From Sepioteuthis lessoniana (Eukaryota; Mollusca; Cephalopoda; Myopsida; Loliginidae), in contig OY757912.1 in NCBI GenBank assembly GCA_963585895.1, positions 82,142,654 to 82,206,653 of the forward strand: 64,000 nucleotides of DNA, read 5' to 3'. A model generated the notes under the pieces. The model saw only the letters and a list, made by a program, of their open reading frames with translations, was not told the DNA's origin and did no database searches. This document shows positions 11,397-23,870 of the stretch, in pieces (the first letter of the stretch is position 1; every line of letters starts with the position of its first letter). A program made the translations under genes and the position numbers.

Positions 11397-12185
11397 TGAT
11401 GTACTCGGCTTGATAGTCAGAGTCACAACATTTCAGCCATTTTACTCTTTGGGTAGATAATCTCCTAATTTACATTCATAAAATCAAATTTGTCTGAATC
11501 AGGGCTAATTTTGTTTTTTGCTTTAAAATTAATTTAATTTCCATAAAAATGCCTTGTGAATGGCCTACAACTCCTCATTTTATTGTAAACCTGAACAAAA
11601 TGTTGCATCACAGATAATCAATGAAAAGTTTACGATTACAGTACTGACTTGATTTATGTCAGAATCATGGACTTATATTCAGTGGTGAGCTCTAAGTGGA
11701 TTGATTCTCATATGTATCAAATATTTAATGTGGAGTGTGGAGTAATAAGTCAAACATTTACCCTCACTTTTTATGAGTTGTTTACAGTGTGAACCACTTG
11801 GAATTTTGTAATGTTTTACTGAAATAAACTTTTTAGTTAACTGTGATATTGTTTTGATTTTATGAACATAAAATAGGAAATTATCCTCTGGACATCTTTG
11901 GACGTCTGCCATAGTCATTAAATATTCTGGAATTTGGAAAAAAATAAACCTTATTTCAATTTACAGGGGGTAGATAATTATTTCAACGTGGATTATCTTC
12001 TGAGTATGAACAGTACAATAAGAACAATCTACCTCTTTGGATCAAATAAAGGGTTTGATTTGATATTCCTAGAAAACTACTAACTATAATGAATACCTGA
12101 AGAAAGCTAAAGAGCATATAATAGTTAAAATGTTGTGATGAAGATAAAGACTTTAGACAGAGTACATTAGTGCATAATAATTTCT
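11397..12185. mobile_element. Fold-back element, arms separated by insertion
   Basis: The left arm (tgtactcggc..tcacaacattt, about 11397-11500) is inverted at 12020-12185 (aaatgttgtga...gagtacatt). The arms match those of the compact fold-back at 23550. The approximately 500 bases between them are unclassified. Confidence 0.5.
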
Positions 12186-12987
12186 CATTTCAACAAAAGT
12201 TAATTATGATTTTATAAGGTAAAGATATGTTTTTAACTTCACAATTAACAATTTACTTTGTATAAAATATTTATATAAAAGTTCTATGAAATTCATCAAA
12301 AAAGTTTTTAGTTTTTTTCCTGAACATTCCTTATCAAATTGTAAGTACATGTTATATGTTAGTATGTTATTATATGGCAAGAAATACACCAATTAAAAAC
12401 TTTCAAAGTTTAATATATTATAAAATAATATACTGCCCAGGTAAATAGATCTTAATTTCTTAATTTTAAAACAAAATAACATATACAGTATTTATTTTCA
12501 GGTATTTTAAAAATCAAATCTTTAGATATATCTGAGAATAGGATTTTAAGTAACCAATTAAAGAGAATGAAAATTAATAATTTTAATTGAGATAAAAAGA
12601 ATCATAGGCAGTAAATATGTTTAAAAAAATTTCCAAGACAATTCTTATGAATTTACAAGTCAATCTTTCATATTTATACATATGCAAATCCCAAGTGCAC
12701 AAAATATGTTTTTTTTTCATATAATTTTATAAATAGTACCAAGTTGATGCCAGTCAATATGCAATGGCTCTGTATAAGATGTGTAGCCCAAAAGCTATTT
12801 TACAAAATAAGACAACAGAAGGAAATAATTATCATTATTCACAGTATATAATAGTTTTTCAAAAACAATCTTAATCATATGAAAAGCTAAATAGTTGAAA
12901 TATTCATAATACCAAACATATTTACAGCGGTATTGAAATGTAATTAAAATTGCAAATATTAAAAATTAAAGAATTATCAATTATCAA
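12186..12987. other. Intron, AT-rich, nothing recognised
   Basis: No repeat or coding signal seen. Confidence 0.5.
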
Positions 12988-13095
12988 ACATGTGCAAAAG
13001 TTTCAGCATTTATTTGAATTTAAAAGTTTCTGAAAAAGTATTCAAACTAAAAAAAAAAAAAAAAAACATGCTGGAAACTTTTGCACACATCTGAT
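12988..13095. mobile_element. Short hairpin MITE
   Basis: Inverted ends: acatgtgcaaaagtttcagc on the left and tgctggaaacttttgcacac on the right, around a core with an A18 run. The size (about 105 bases) and ends suggest a mariner-type MITE. Confidence 0.6.
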
Positions 13096-14095
13096 ATATT
13101 ACTGAAGCAGTACTTAACTAGATGAACAGCATTTATATTTATGTTGTCTTTATATCAGTAGTTTATAATTTCTTTCCTTTCCTTTTAATATACAACTTTG
13201 TATTTAAACAAAGTGAACTTTGTATAATCAAGTTTATTAGGAAAAAATATTTAAATACCATTAGAAAATACATAAAACATTGACAAATTAAGCAAGCATC
13301 ATTTAGAAGCAGACAATTTTTTAAAATTCAAAATGAAATCAATATCAAGACATAAAACAATTGAAAGCATCTATAATAATTGATAATACAAAAGAAAAAA
13401 GACACAGGACATTAAAGATGATAAACATCTTGTTGAACAAAAAAACAAAAACAAAAAAAAACAAACAAAAAAAAAAAAAGCAAGTGAAATAAATACTTAC
13501 TTCGTGCAAAAACGTAATTAACCTTTTTATACATGTACTGAATATATTATCATTTTTTTTTTTTTTGCTGAAAGATTTGAAAAAGTGGAAAAAAAGTGTG
13601 TGTGTGTGTGTGTGTGTAGGGGGGGAATATGTGAACAGATATCTAAGTATATGAAATAGGTGATATGCACATATTAAAAGGAAGTAGTGGTAGAGAATCA
13701 CGTAACAATAGTTATTATAGATATTTAATAAAATAATCAAGAGAAAAACATGTTTGTGGAAGAAAGAAAAAGAATGTTTGTGAAAGAAAGAAAAAGAATA
13801 TGTTTGTGGAAGAAAGAAAAAGAATTGTGTGATTTTAACATTTTAATCATAAAATGTAATGAGAAGTTTCCAGCATAACGGCTCCAAGAAAGTAGGAATT
13901 CTTACATCACCTTTAATGAATAAATGGTCAGCAAAACTATCTTTAGATAAAGATATCTACTATTTAGTTGACTATATAAATAGTAAATAATTCTGAGTCA
14001 AAGCCAATCCTAACTTTCTCATTCACATGGCTTAGAGTGCAAATGATGACACAAATTTAATTGGTAAAAAAAATCAAGATATCATGTAGAAACTA
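13096..14095. other. Intron with (GT)n and a short minisatellite
   Basis: AT-rich. It contains a GT run at 13596-13617 and three copies of a 24-26 base unit (gtttgtggaagaaagaaaaa) at about 13751-13825. Nothing else recognised. Confidence 0.7.
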
Positions 14096-14099
14096 AATG

Positions 14100-14500
14100 A
14101 TTGATTTTAATGGCATGTCAACCCATCTAGGGTTATTTTATGCCTAGAGGTTAAGGAATCACACTCACTGTACGCTCATATTTACATTTTTGGTGTAGTT
14201 GTTTCTTACGAGGGTTTTTTTTGCACATAGTCCTATTAAATACAAATAATTTTTAAACAAATCTATTTGATCCATAGATGGGACCCTAACAGGTACTACC
14301 ACTCTGGTTCAGAGTGGACCTGGGAATAATGGCAATGAAGGAGTACTTCATACGCCCCAGATCTCCAGAACTACAGCCTCATCATCAGATGCAGGCCAGT
14401 GTCATACACAGAGCACTCTGCTTTTTTTTTAGGGGGGGGAGTATCATTCTGCAGTGGATACAGTCAGTATATTCTAAGTCCCACCAACAGAGCAAGTAGT
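14100..14500 (-). mobile_element. Type D SINE-like repeat
   Basis: Plus-strand markers in order: ttaatggcatgtcaaccc (tail shared with type C), ccatagatgggaccctaac, ggtactaccactctgg, cagagtggacctggg, and cagtatattctaagtccc near the 5' head. Confidence 0.75.
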
Positions 14501-14815
14501 AATGAAAATTTATTCTTAAGGTTATCAATTTTCTATAGTTTTTATTATTTTCATCACAGGAACTAAAATTTTGTTAAAAGTTTTTCTTAATACAATTACA
14601 GTCAGTAAATTATCATATATGATAATGACTAATGTGACTTTTTCTGTATGTTTCTTGATTTCTTTGTCTTCTGTCAACACTAAAGTAAACAGATGAAAAG
14701 TTAAAAAGGGATCTCAAATCTGAAAATAAGTAGACAAGTGATGTATACAACTATGCCTGCATTCTATTCCTTAAACAGCACAGGAAAATTAACTTGGAAA
14801 AACTAAGTTAGGCAG

Positions 14816-14860
14816 AGCACACAGATACTACACTTTGATCCTAGGCAGAGCACTTAGGTA
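14816..14860 (-). repeat. U2-snRNA-like fragment
   Basis: Plus cagatactacactttgatcc is the reverse complement of a stretch resembling the 5' region of U2 snRNA, with one extra base. Very short, so low confidence. Confidence 0.3.
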
Positions 14861-14910
14861 CTCTGATCATAGGATCATTTGTTGATAACTTTAAGAGCAT
14901 TTTGCATGCA

Positions 14911-15195
14911 TTAATCCAACCCCTCCACTACCAGTAGGATGCAGCATGAGGTCAATTTTTCAGTGGAGTAGTGCTGGTTTGAATTCAGAGTTTTTCCTTT
15001 TCCTGAACCAGTTGCCATACCAAAGCTAAAGAGCTCAGTCTACCCTACTATTTATTCATATATGGGAGAGGGGAGAAGAGATAGATCAATGCTTTTTTAG
15101 TATAAAGTGAAATGCAAACAGCTTCATCCAGGATTTGAACTTAGGCTGCCATGTCCATTTCCTATGATAATAACCATTACACCACAAGTGCTTCC
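14911..15195 (-). mobile_element. Type A SINE
   Basis: Markers on plus: ccaacccctccactacc (3' end), ggtttgaattcagag (body), aaccattacaccaca (head). Confidence 0.85.
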
Positions 15196-15346
15196 ATTTT
15201 GAAATCATTGGAGTACTTACTACTTCTGGAATGGATTGGTCTAGTTGGTATATTACCGACTAATTTCTGTCATCATTTTTTTCCCTATGGAAAGAGTTTT
15301 TTTTGCCTGATGCAGGCTCAAGAATGGATCAATCAAAATATTATGA

Positions 15347-15850
15347 TACTGTAATTATTTGTGTATAAGACACACAATTATTCCTGATTTTTCAACCCAA
15401 ATGTTTGGAGTATGTATTATACACAAGAAATATATTATTAACTTTTTTCCTCAGCCTCATGAATCACCATATCCAGGATGGTATGACCATAAGTTATATC
15501 TTCAAACTAATATATCTTATACTGATACAGAGAAATATCTATTGGAATGTGTGTTTGTTTATAATTTTGTTTCTCCTAATGTGAACTTACTTACGCTGCA
15601 AGCTTGTTGTATTTTTGTCCATGTGTTTGCTCTAGATACTGTGTAAATTTTGTGTTTTAAGACATAATATAAAAACTATATAAATTCTTATTTTTTTAGC
15701 CAGCACAAACTAGTAAAAAGTTGAACAAATTCTAAATCCAGGTTAAATTAAATTTAGCAGCTACAAATTCTAAAAGGTCAATGTGCTATTATATATGAAA
15801 ACTTTTTTCAAGAATTTTATAGTCCAAAGTTAAGAGTGCATGTTATTGTG
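15347..15850. mobile_element. MITE with TACTGTAATTATTTGTG end, right end lost
   Basis: Its left end TACTGTAATTATTTGTGTAT is the inverted repeat of the right end of the copy at 53741-55708. The two copies align along their length (for example tgtttataattttgtttct, actatataaattcttattttt). Here the right inverted repeat is missing. Confidence 0.7.
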
Positions 15851-16400
15851 ACACAGCCATCTGGCCTCTTAGCTTCATGCACTTATCACTGAGAATATTT
15901 TGGTATGCTGAAATGCCAGACTCCATGTTGTTACACTCTGTAGATGCACAACATAGGGCACAAGCCCAAAAGACAGCAGTGTCACAAGGATAAAGAAAAA
16001 GAAAAAATATGCACCAAATTTGAAGGACAGGAATTGCTCATGAAGAGCAAAGGTGTGACACTCCAGGACGTTTCTATAACTTTGCTCTGTCTCCCCTTCT
16101 GATTGTGCAGCAAAATTAACTGGTCTCTGCTGCTATCTCTGGTCACCATGAACAAAACTGCCTCCTCTCTCAGCTAAATCTTAGCTCAAAATTGTTTCTC
16201 TGGTCACTGCCAATCAACTTACTCTCATTAACTGACTGGACCTGTATGTATGCAGGGACATTTCTTCACTACTTCTGGACACAGACTACTAATAAAGCCA
16301 AACACAAAATAATGCCAGACTGTATGTCTCCAGGACACTCTAAAAAGAATGACAATAAAATCTCTTAAATTGAGGCCTGAGTAGTTTTTTCATCTTTATT
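15851..16400. other. Unclassified, less AT-rich block, possibly an LTR
   Basis: It contains tgtgacac/gtgtcaca pairs at about 15851 and 15982 and again at about 16054, two AATAAA motifs, and little coding potential. It may be a short DNA element followed by part of a long terminal repeat. Confidence 0.3.
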
Positions 16401-16664
16401 TGACCATCTCCACTTAGGATATTCATTCACTTCTCCCAGATTTTCTCAACCAGCATCCATGCACAAAATATGTATGCCCATATACATCTAACAATATGAT
16501 CATCCTTGCAACTAGATATATATTTACTCAGGTACCTAGGTGTTCATGGTGTCACACACCTCTGCATAGATATGCCGACTCCGACATGGATACATACATA
16601 CATACACACACATCCATATTATCTGATCTACTCTTATATGAACATATACAAGGAGCACACAATA

Positions 16665-17975
16665 GGTTTCCAGACATTTTCGTATGGGCACTTTTATTGA
16701 TAGTACACACACACGAACCTCTAGTTCCCTTCAAAGTAATCTCCTCCGGCTGCAATGCACTTGTACTGTTCCAACAACTTCTGGAAGACCCGTGGAAGTC
16801 CACTTGTGTGAGCGTGTCAATGACCTTCGTCACAGCCTCTTTCATCTCCTCAATTGTCTCATAACGACAGCCTCTAAGTTTTTCCTGGAGCTTAGGGAAT
16901 AAATAAAAGTCACAGGGAGCAAGGTCTTGACTATAGGGAGGCTGAGGAACTGTCTTGATGCCCATCTTGATCAAATAGTCTGTGACAAGGATGGAGTTGT
17001 GGACTGGTGCATTGTCCTGGTGGAAATGCCACTGACCTGATTTGAAGAGTGCTGGCCTCTTCCAACAGAATCTCTTCCTGAACTCCCTTAAAACCTCAAC
17101 ATAATATTACTTGTTGACTGTCTGTCCAGTGGGAACCCAGTGCATGTAGATCATGCCAGTGCTGTCAAAAAAAAGGGATCATCAAAAGTTTCTGGATGGA
17201 TTTGCTCTGTCTGGCCTTCTTGGGTCTGGGAGAGCCAGCATGCTTCCATTGGGAACTCTGTCTCTTGGTCTCTGGGTCATAGCAGTAGATCCAGCTTTCA
17301 TCGCAGGTCACCAGAGCATCAAGAACTGCGGGATCTGAATTGATTAGCTCGACCATCTCCCTGCTGTCATGACAACGTCTTTCTTTCTAATCTTCTCTGA
17401 GCAACCTTGGGACAAACTTTGCGCAAATCTTCCGCATCTTCAGTTCCTCGCGAATAATTGTGTGTACAGTTCCCACACTGACATCAAACTGTGCACTTAT
17501 TGTCTCTATAGACACACGACGGTCCTTATCCATGAAATTCTTTATTTGGCCAATCAACTCTGGTGTTCTGACTTCCTTACTCCTCCCACACCTCTCATCA
17601 TCCCTCATAGACTCCCTGCCTTCCTTGAATCTCTTATGCCACTCAAAAACTGATGCTCGATTCATGCAAGATGCTCCAAAAGCAGTCTGAAGCATTCCAT
17701 ACATTTCTGTGGCATTTTTTCCAAGTTTAAAACAGAATTTTATTGAATATGGTTCTTCTAAAGTGTCCTCATGTCCAGATTGCATTTTTGAAATACACCA
17801 GCTGTGACAATCAGACTTTAGTAGGGTGTATTTGAATTCCTGTTGTAGCTGTTCATTTGAACCTGAAATCATAAAAATTGGTCAGTCATCTCATAAGATG
17901 TATAACAATAACATACTGAATTTTCAAGAGTCTATGACAATTTTAAATGCTTATACAAAAAAAAGGCTGGAAACT
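16665..17975 (-). mobile_element. mariner transposon, full length, inactive
   Basis: The body is 1311 bases, flanked by TA, with inverted ends ggtttccagacatttt and (minus) agtttccagcctttt. The transposase on the minus strand is broken into at least three frames but keeps the D,D34D landmarks: TCDESW, HQDNAPVH and DLAPCDFYLF. The N-terminal helix-turn-helix region reads [20 protein letters not shown]. It lies in the 16 kb intron between exons 11b and 12. Confidence 0.9.
16675..17872 (-). pseudogene. mariner transposase pseudogene
   Basis: Order on the minus strand: N-terminal part 17872-17387, first catalytic part 17356-17165 (CDESWIYCYDPETKRQSSQW), then 16974-16730 (second and third Asp region). 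A stop follows RLLRED at 17387, there is a frame change near 17160, and the C-terminal frame is shifted after VDFHGS, so no functional enzyme can be made. Confidence 0.85.
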
Positions 17976-19225
17976 TATTGTATATACCTACACACATATT
18001 TTGACACATACATACATCTAACCATATATTGAGGAATCATTAGTGTCACATTATACACAAATAATTACAGTGATAACAAGAATACAAAAAAGGTTTAATT
18101 GTTCAAATAATTTCTGGTATCTAAAGATCTATTCCTAACCAAAATTATTTTTTTATTATAATCTTAATATGTTAACTGAAAACTTCAGAAATGTGTGTGT
18201 GTGCGTATAAAGATCTGATGAAAAAACTGAGGTTATTTTATAGATATAAGAAATTTTATACTTGAAAGTATCTAATATGTTAAAAACTAAACATGTGAAA
18301 AATGTATAATTAATAGAATAAATAGAAAAACAGAAACCATTGTTCTGTGTTGTTGATCCTGTCTTCAATGGCACTAACAATAAGGAGGTAACATATTGTT
18401 AAATACTGATAATGGCCAAAACATTTAATAAAAAACAGTAGATGTATGGAGGTTAAAATTGGCTTGTGTTTATGAAAAGCATAGATAGAAAAGAAGCAAT
18501 GAAATATTAAAAAGGAAGTGAAAGCATGCAGTAATGAGTATTCAAATGGTCTGAACTGGAAAGAGTGCTGCTGTATAGAAGTCAGTGTGCCATTATATAG
18601 CCTTAAAAGTGTTAATAGTTAAATAGAAAGCTTTGTATTTCCAATATTATAAGCCCCTTTTCCAATTGATGGTAAATATTATTTAAAGGATGTGGTGTTA
18701 ATTTTTTTTTAAAAAAGGCAGTATTTTGTGTTATTTAAGAATGTGTTTGAGTAATTTAAGGGTAAAGTTGGTCACATACCTGCACTCTTTCCTTCAGATA
18801 TCTAATCAAACCCCAAAAATAAAAAAATAATAAAAAACAAAATCTGAAAGTTGTTTAAAGGCAAAAAATTCCAGAGCAAAATAAATAAAAATTCTGTGCT
18901 GATTAAAGAGTTTAAACATTGTTGAAAGACATTTCATATTATCTCTGATGTTTAAATATTATTGTTTTTTTCTTAGAACAGTGGATTATGCAGATACTAC
19001 ACTTTGATCTTAGGTAAAAAAAAAAAAAGTGTAAAAGTTATACATATAAACAAGTAGAGCAACAGCATCTTTTTTTTGAGAGTTATGATATCAGAAACTG
19101 AAATTAAGATGAAAATAAAAGAATTGATAAATAATTTCTTATATTTTATTATTTTCTAATAAAAAAAAACAAAACAAAACATAGATCTTTTTCTACAAAA
19201 ATCCATCCAAATTTTTATTTATCAC
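17976..19225. other. Intron, AT-rich, nearly nothing recognised
   Basis: AT-rich intron sequence. A second U2-like snippet (cagatactacactttgatct) sits at 18992-19013. Confidence 0.45.
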
Positions 19226-20460
19226 TCACCGGCCTAAGTTCTAAAGAGCCTTCCCCTCAGGTAGGGCCTACTCCTTCACTTAAAAGGAGTAAGGGCTGGG
19301 TTTTTTTATCTGGTGCCTTAGTTGCTTTGAAGGGGAATGCCAACAGAATTTAAGCAATTTTTAAAATTGTCCTGTAGGAAGCTTACTTCCTGCAGGGCAC
19401 CCCACATAAAACAGGTCATGTGAAGTGTAGGATAAAAACCTTACTCTTATTTGTTTTTTTTTTATCTCAAGTATTATTTTACATCAGCACAATCAAATTT
19501 ACATTATCTTTAAACACCTGGTGCAATTTATTATTTGGTAACAATTAAAAAAATAAATTAAAAAATTTTTTTTAAAATTTTTTAATTTGATTTGGAAAAA
19601 GCCAAAAGTTAGAATTAATTTTGTGACATTTCTAAGTTTTTTTATGGGTACAGAAATAATCTAATTAATAAGTTAATGTATTCATTGTATCTTCATCTCT
19701 TAAGATAAAGACCTAAAAACACGTGGCAGAACCCTTCTTCTCATTGCATCAAAGAGGAAGAGGCAGAATAATGTGTTGCTGCATGACACTGTCTGTGGTG
19801 ACCAGGGTTATTTTTAGTCTTGCCTGAGCATACACAAGTAGAACCACTCCCCAGTAAACTAAACATTCATAAAAACTGCCCCTATGAGGAGGTAATTAAA
19901 TGTCAAATTTATAAAGGCATAAAACTGAACTACTTTTACGTTATATTACTAACTGTAAAATGAAAATAGATTTTGTAATATCTATAGTAAAATTGTTAAA
20001 TCCATGTTAATGGATAACTGAAGCAACCCCTTTTTTAGCCTAAAGGTTTATATAAGCTTTGTATGTACATAATGTTTTGAATAAGTGATATGGCTTATGA
20101 CAACCTAATAGAGAACTTATTTAAGGTGTCTCTATCAAAGTGAGCAGTTTTAATATTCACTTTTAATAGTCTTCTATCTTTAAAAGGTATTATTTTGTTG
20201 ATTCTCATCCTCATAACCTTTTTAAGTTGCTATGCTAAATAATTCCCCTTCATGGCATCTCTCTGGCCAATGGGCAGGCTACTGTGTTCATGCGGTTTTA
20301 CTGCATATTTGCAATAGAGTGACCTCTCATAAGATAGGACATAAAACTAACTCTGCTAACAGACAGGCAAAAGATAGGATGAAATGAAGTTCTTGTGTGC
20401 AAGGAATGCGTGTGGGTTTGTGAAAATTATAATAATAATTACAACAACAACTAGAGAAGA
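19226..20460. other. Intron with unclassified moderately GC patches
   Basis: Patches at about 19230-19430, 19700-19860 and 20240-20420 are less AT-rich than their surroundings. They look like old repeats (small inverted motif ccttcacttaaaagg), but I cannot classify them. Confidence 0.35.
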
Positions 20461-21214
20461 TTTCTATTTTTGTTAAATGAGAAAGAGAAATCATGTTAAC
20501 ATCTCTGGGAGGTTATAAGTGTGAGGTGAAACAGTTATGGTTTTATACTTCATAGCTTCTTTCAAAGAAGCTGAACAAAATACATAGATATTTAGACCAA
20601 CTTGAAATAATTCATTCAAAATAGAACAATCAGTCAAGTTTGGTGAATAGAAATTGGGTAATTTTACAGCAAAATCAATTCCACTTTTAGTGTTATAAAA
20701 ATGAAGTAACTGAAGTTGATTCAGATGAAGATGGATACTATATATTAGTGATTTTTTGATAGAGTAAATAAAAAATATAGGAGACAACAGAGGGGAAATT
20801 TACTAGTTTGCATTTATAAATACCTTTATGACAGAGAACAAAATTTGCTGGATCATGTAGAGCAGATGTCAGATATCAAAAACTGAACGAAAATATCTCA
20901 ACCTTTGTGGAACTGTTGAGCCCATTTTACTAGTTTTTCCAGGTTTGTATAGTGGAATCTGGGTTTAGCCATGTGCATTATTTACAAAGCAAACAGAGAA
21001 GCACTTTGAACATAGAATATAATGATTTGTGGCTCAAACTTACAAACCTGCAACCTAATATTCATGATCACCTCAGTACCCACCAAACCCATCCTTCTCA
21101 TTAAAAAATAAGTCAAGAATTAAAGGTATATTTGCATTTATAGTTTATCAATTCTTTTCTCATGTAAATTGTATTAAACACTGATAAATTAGTTATGTTT
21201 TGTAATTTAATAAT
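20461..21214. other. Intron, nothing recognised
   Basis: A 98-codon minus-strand open stretch here shows no recognisable domain and is probably chance. Confidence 0.4.
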
Positions 21215-21300
21215 CAATCAATTTATTTGGTTGGTTGGATTTTACAGCATTTCAACCCTTGGGTTATTTTATACCAAATATATTTTTGTTTTATTTCTTC
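21215..21300 (-). mobile_element. Type D/C SINE tail fragment
   Basis: ttttacagcatttcaaccct and gggttattttata match the shared tail of types C and D. The rest of the element is absent. Confidence 0.45.
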
Positions 21301-21664
21301 TTTGTTGGGTATGGTTATTATTAATGTAGGCATTTGTATATTATTTTAGGTTTTGCTTCTGTTAATAATTGGTTATAATTGTAAGGGTTTGATAGTTATC
21401 TACTGAAGTCAGGATTTCAGCTAAGGGTTTGGATATCCAAGAGTGTATGTGAATATCTCTTTGTAGGTGAGGTTTTGGTCTATAAATCTATATCCTTGAT
21501 TGGAGTTGGATTTTTTCAGGAAGTTGATTATGTTATTAGGGTCTGTGGTTTCAGATAGTTCTTTCATACTTAATACATTGTATTTTAAATTATTTGGAGT
21601 TGAATGAAAATTAAATATGGTTAAAAGGGGAGCAGTATTAAGCAAAAAGTTTGAGAAGAATCAT

Positions 21665-21845
21665 GTCTATTTCCAAAAGATTATCATTTTATTTTCAAAC
21701 ATCTAGATGAGTTCCTCACAGACAAAGACTTTTCAAATCAGGATCAAATTGAGGATCTCTTCATTGAATTTATTGGTTCTTTAGATGAAGAATTTTTTAG
21801 GAAGGGAATTAACAATTTAAAGGAGCAATAAATAAATAGAGACTA
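21665..21845 (+). pseudogene. mariner-like transposase C-terminal fragment
   Basis: The last frame reads FLTDKDFSNQDQIEDLFIEF, then EEFFRKGINNLKEQ and a stop. This matches the C-terminal end of SETMAR-type mariner transposases (KDFxxxDQ...EFFRxGI). Upstream PTDYHFF-like sequence is out of frame. Confidence 0.65.
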
Positions 21846-22835
21846 ACAACAGATCACCGAGTAGGTGATTTTTTTCCATTTTTTTAAAAATTCATTTTGT
21901 GGAAATTTTAACCTGATTGTTATGTAAAGTTAACAGTGAGTTAAAGATACCACAGATCAATTCTGATAACAGAATAACAAATATATGCAAAATAATAAAA
22001 CTGAAATAAAATTATCACTTTATTTAAACTATGAATAATCTATAGGTCTTTTATTATTTCTAAGCTGTATTTATTTATTTCATTTATTTCTAAATCATAA
22101 TTGTTTGTTCTAAACCTTTTGAACCTTTAAAGTCAGTGAGCTCTCAGAGACCTTGTACCTGAGCTCACAAAATTCACAAAAAACAATTAAGCTTAAAACT
22201 CATTCAAACCTTTGCTCTAAGATGTAGACATCTCATCATTCCATCAAAAGAGAGGCTGTGTATGGTCACTATATCAAGCCTTTGATTAATAATATCTGAT
22301 GTGATCTGCTTGAGACTGGCATATTGGGCTTACAGTATATAGTAAAATAATATTAGGCTTATGGGCTCAGAGTTAAGTGACAGCTGAAAGTCAAATACAT
22401 TTCATGCCATTTAATTTTTGAAATAATCATAAAATTTATTGTGCAGAAAACCTTAAAAAATATCAAAATTTGATTATTTTTTTTTCATTGCATTAGGCTA
22501 TTAAATTAATACTTGAATCAAAACTTTAATAGTTTTATTAAAAAAAATAATAATAATAATCTTATATCTGCAATAAATAAAAACATCAGCTAATATTTAT
22601 GGAATGTCTTTATAAAATGAAAACATATCATGAGATATCAACAAACAGATAAAATAATGCTGTTTCAAGTGGAGTTAGAAAATACAAACTTCAGGAATAT
22701 AACATATTTGAAAGAAAATGAGAAACTTAATTTCAGTGATAACAATTATATAAGGAAATAAATAAAAATGGATTGAATCCTAATTTGTTGCTCAATAGAA
22801 TAATCTAAGCTAGATAGATCAAAATAATTATCATT
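21846..22835. other. Intron, AT-rich, nothing recognised
   Basis: No repeat family or coding signal seen. Confidence 0.45.
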
Positions 22836-22839
22836 ATTA

Positions 22840-23480
22840 TTTTACTGCTTGCAAGTTTTTCACACTAGTTTTAACTGTTGATTTTTCACGGATGTCCAAG
22901 TGACAGCAAGTCTCCCCAGGTCTCCACAACTCTTCTAAGTATTCTAGCTAATTTTAACAATGTTGTGGTCTGAATGGTCTCAATTCTACCTTTGATTTCC
23001 ATTTACCCTAGTATCTTTTCTAGGCTTTTGGGGACTGTTTCAAGTGCACAAACTACAATTGCACTGTTACTTTCAATTTCTACAGCATTTTCAGCTCTCT
23101 GGCAAGATTTAAGTATTTGACAATCTTTTCACTTTCTTTTATTTTCTTTCAATGGTCTGCTGGAATGGCAAAATACATGAGTTGACAAGTTCTTTTCTTC
23201 TAGTTAATTAACACTAGATCCGGTGTTCTGATGGGATTGGTTGATCCGTTCATATCTTAAAATCCCAGAGAAATTTATGGGTTTCATTTTCTAAGACAGA
23301 TTTATCAGTATGGTCAAATTTAATCTCTTTGCACAATTCTCAGAGAATCACTTTTTCCACTCAGTCATGCCTAATCTTGTATTCTTTTTGTGTCAGTTTG
23401 CTGCATTCACTTATGTGATTAATTTTTGTTCATCTTTATCACTACAAAGTCTGCACTTGCTTATTTAAAATTATTTTCCT
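22840..23480 (-). mobile_element. LINE 3' fragment, restriction-like endonuclease type
   Basis: Aligns along its length with the fragment at 32280-32960 (for example cagcaagtctcc, tctcaa, aaaatcccagagaaattt). The related copy encodes the tract with TDHVISARQPDLVIINKK, whose PD motif suggests the C-terminal endonuclease of R2/R4-like elements. This copy is more decayed. Confidence 0.55.
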
Positions 23481-23549
23481 TTGATCGCTATTTGTTCTTA
23501 TTTGACTAATTTATATCAACAGGTATTTAACAATGTTTCCTATATTATA

Positions 23550-23870
23550 TATATGATGTACTTGGACTAGTGACCTCATCTTGGTTGTTATCATAATCAC
23601 AATGTTTCATCTGTTTTACTCTCTGGTCTTCTTCAGGTGTCTCTTGTAGTTGGTAATCTCCTGGGAATTTTGGACCAAATCCTTTATTCAATCCAAGCAT
23701 GGACAGCAGCATGAGAACAAACTATCTCTTTAAATTGAATAAAGGATTCAGTCTGAAAGTCCAAGAAGGAGAGTAAAACAACTGAAACATCGCAATTATA
23801 ACAACTAAGATAAGGATATTAGTCAGGATACATCAGAGTATAATGGTGATAAATTCTCATTTAAGAAATT
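23550..23870. mobile_element. Compact fold-back (palindromic) element
   Basis: The two halves are inverted copies: tgtttcatctgttttactct against agagtaaaacaactgaaaca, and aatcctttattcaat against attgaataaaggatt. The total is about 320 bases. The same arms occur at 11397-12185 and in part at about 34196-34260. Confidence 0.7.

Noticed and set aside
13345-13740. 131-codon minus-strand ORF with Phe and His-Thr runs
   Set aside because: It is translation of A-rich and GT-repeat sequence.
18780-18801. A 22-base stretch on minus with AG before and GTATGT after, looking like a microexon
   Set aside because: 22 bases would break the phase-0 frame between exons 11 and 12 and the peptide matches nothing in NALCN.
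20491-20787. 98-codon minus-strand ORF in an intron
   Set aside because: No recognisable domain, AT-driven composition and no splice context.
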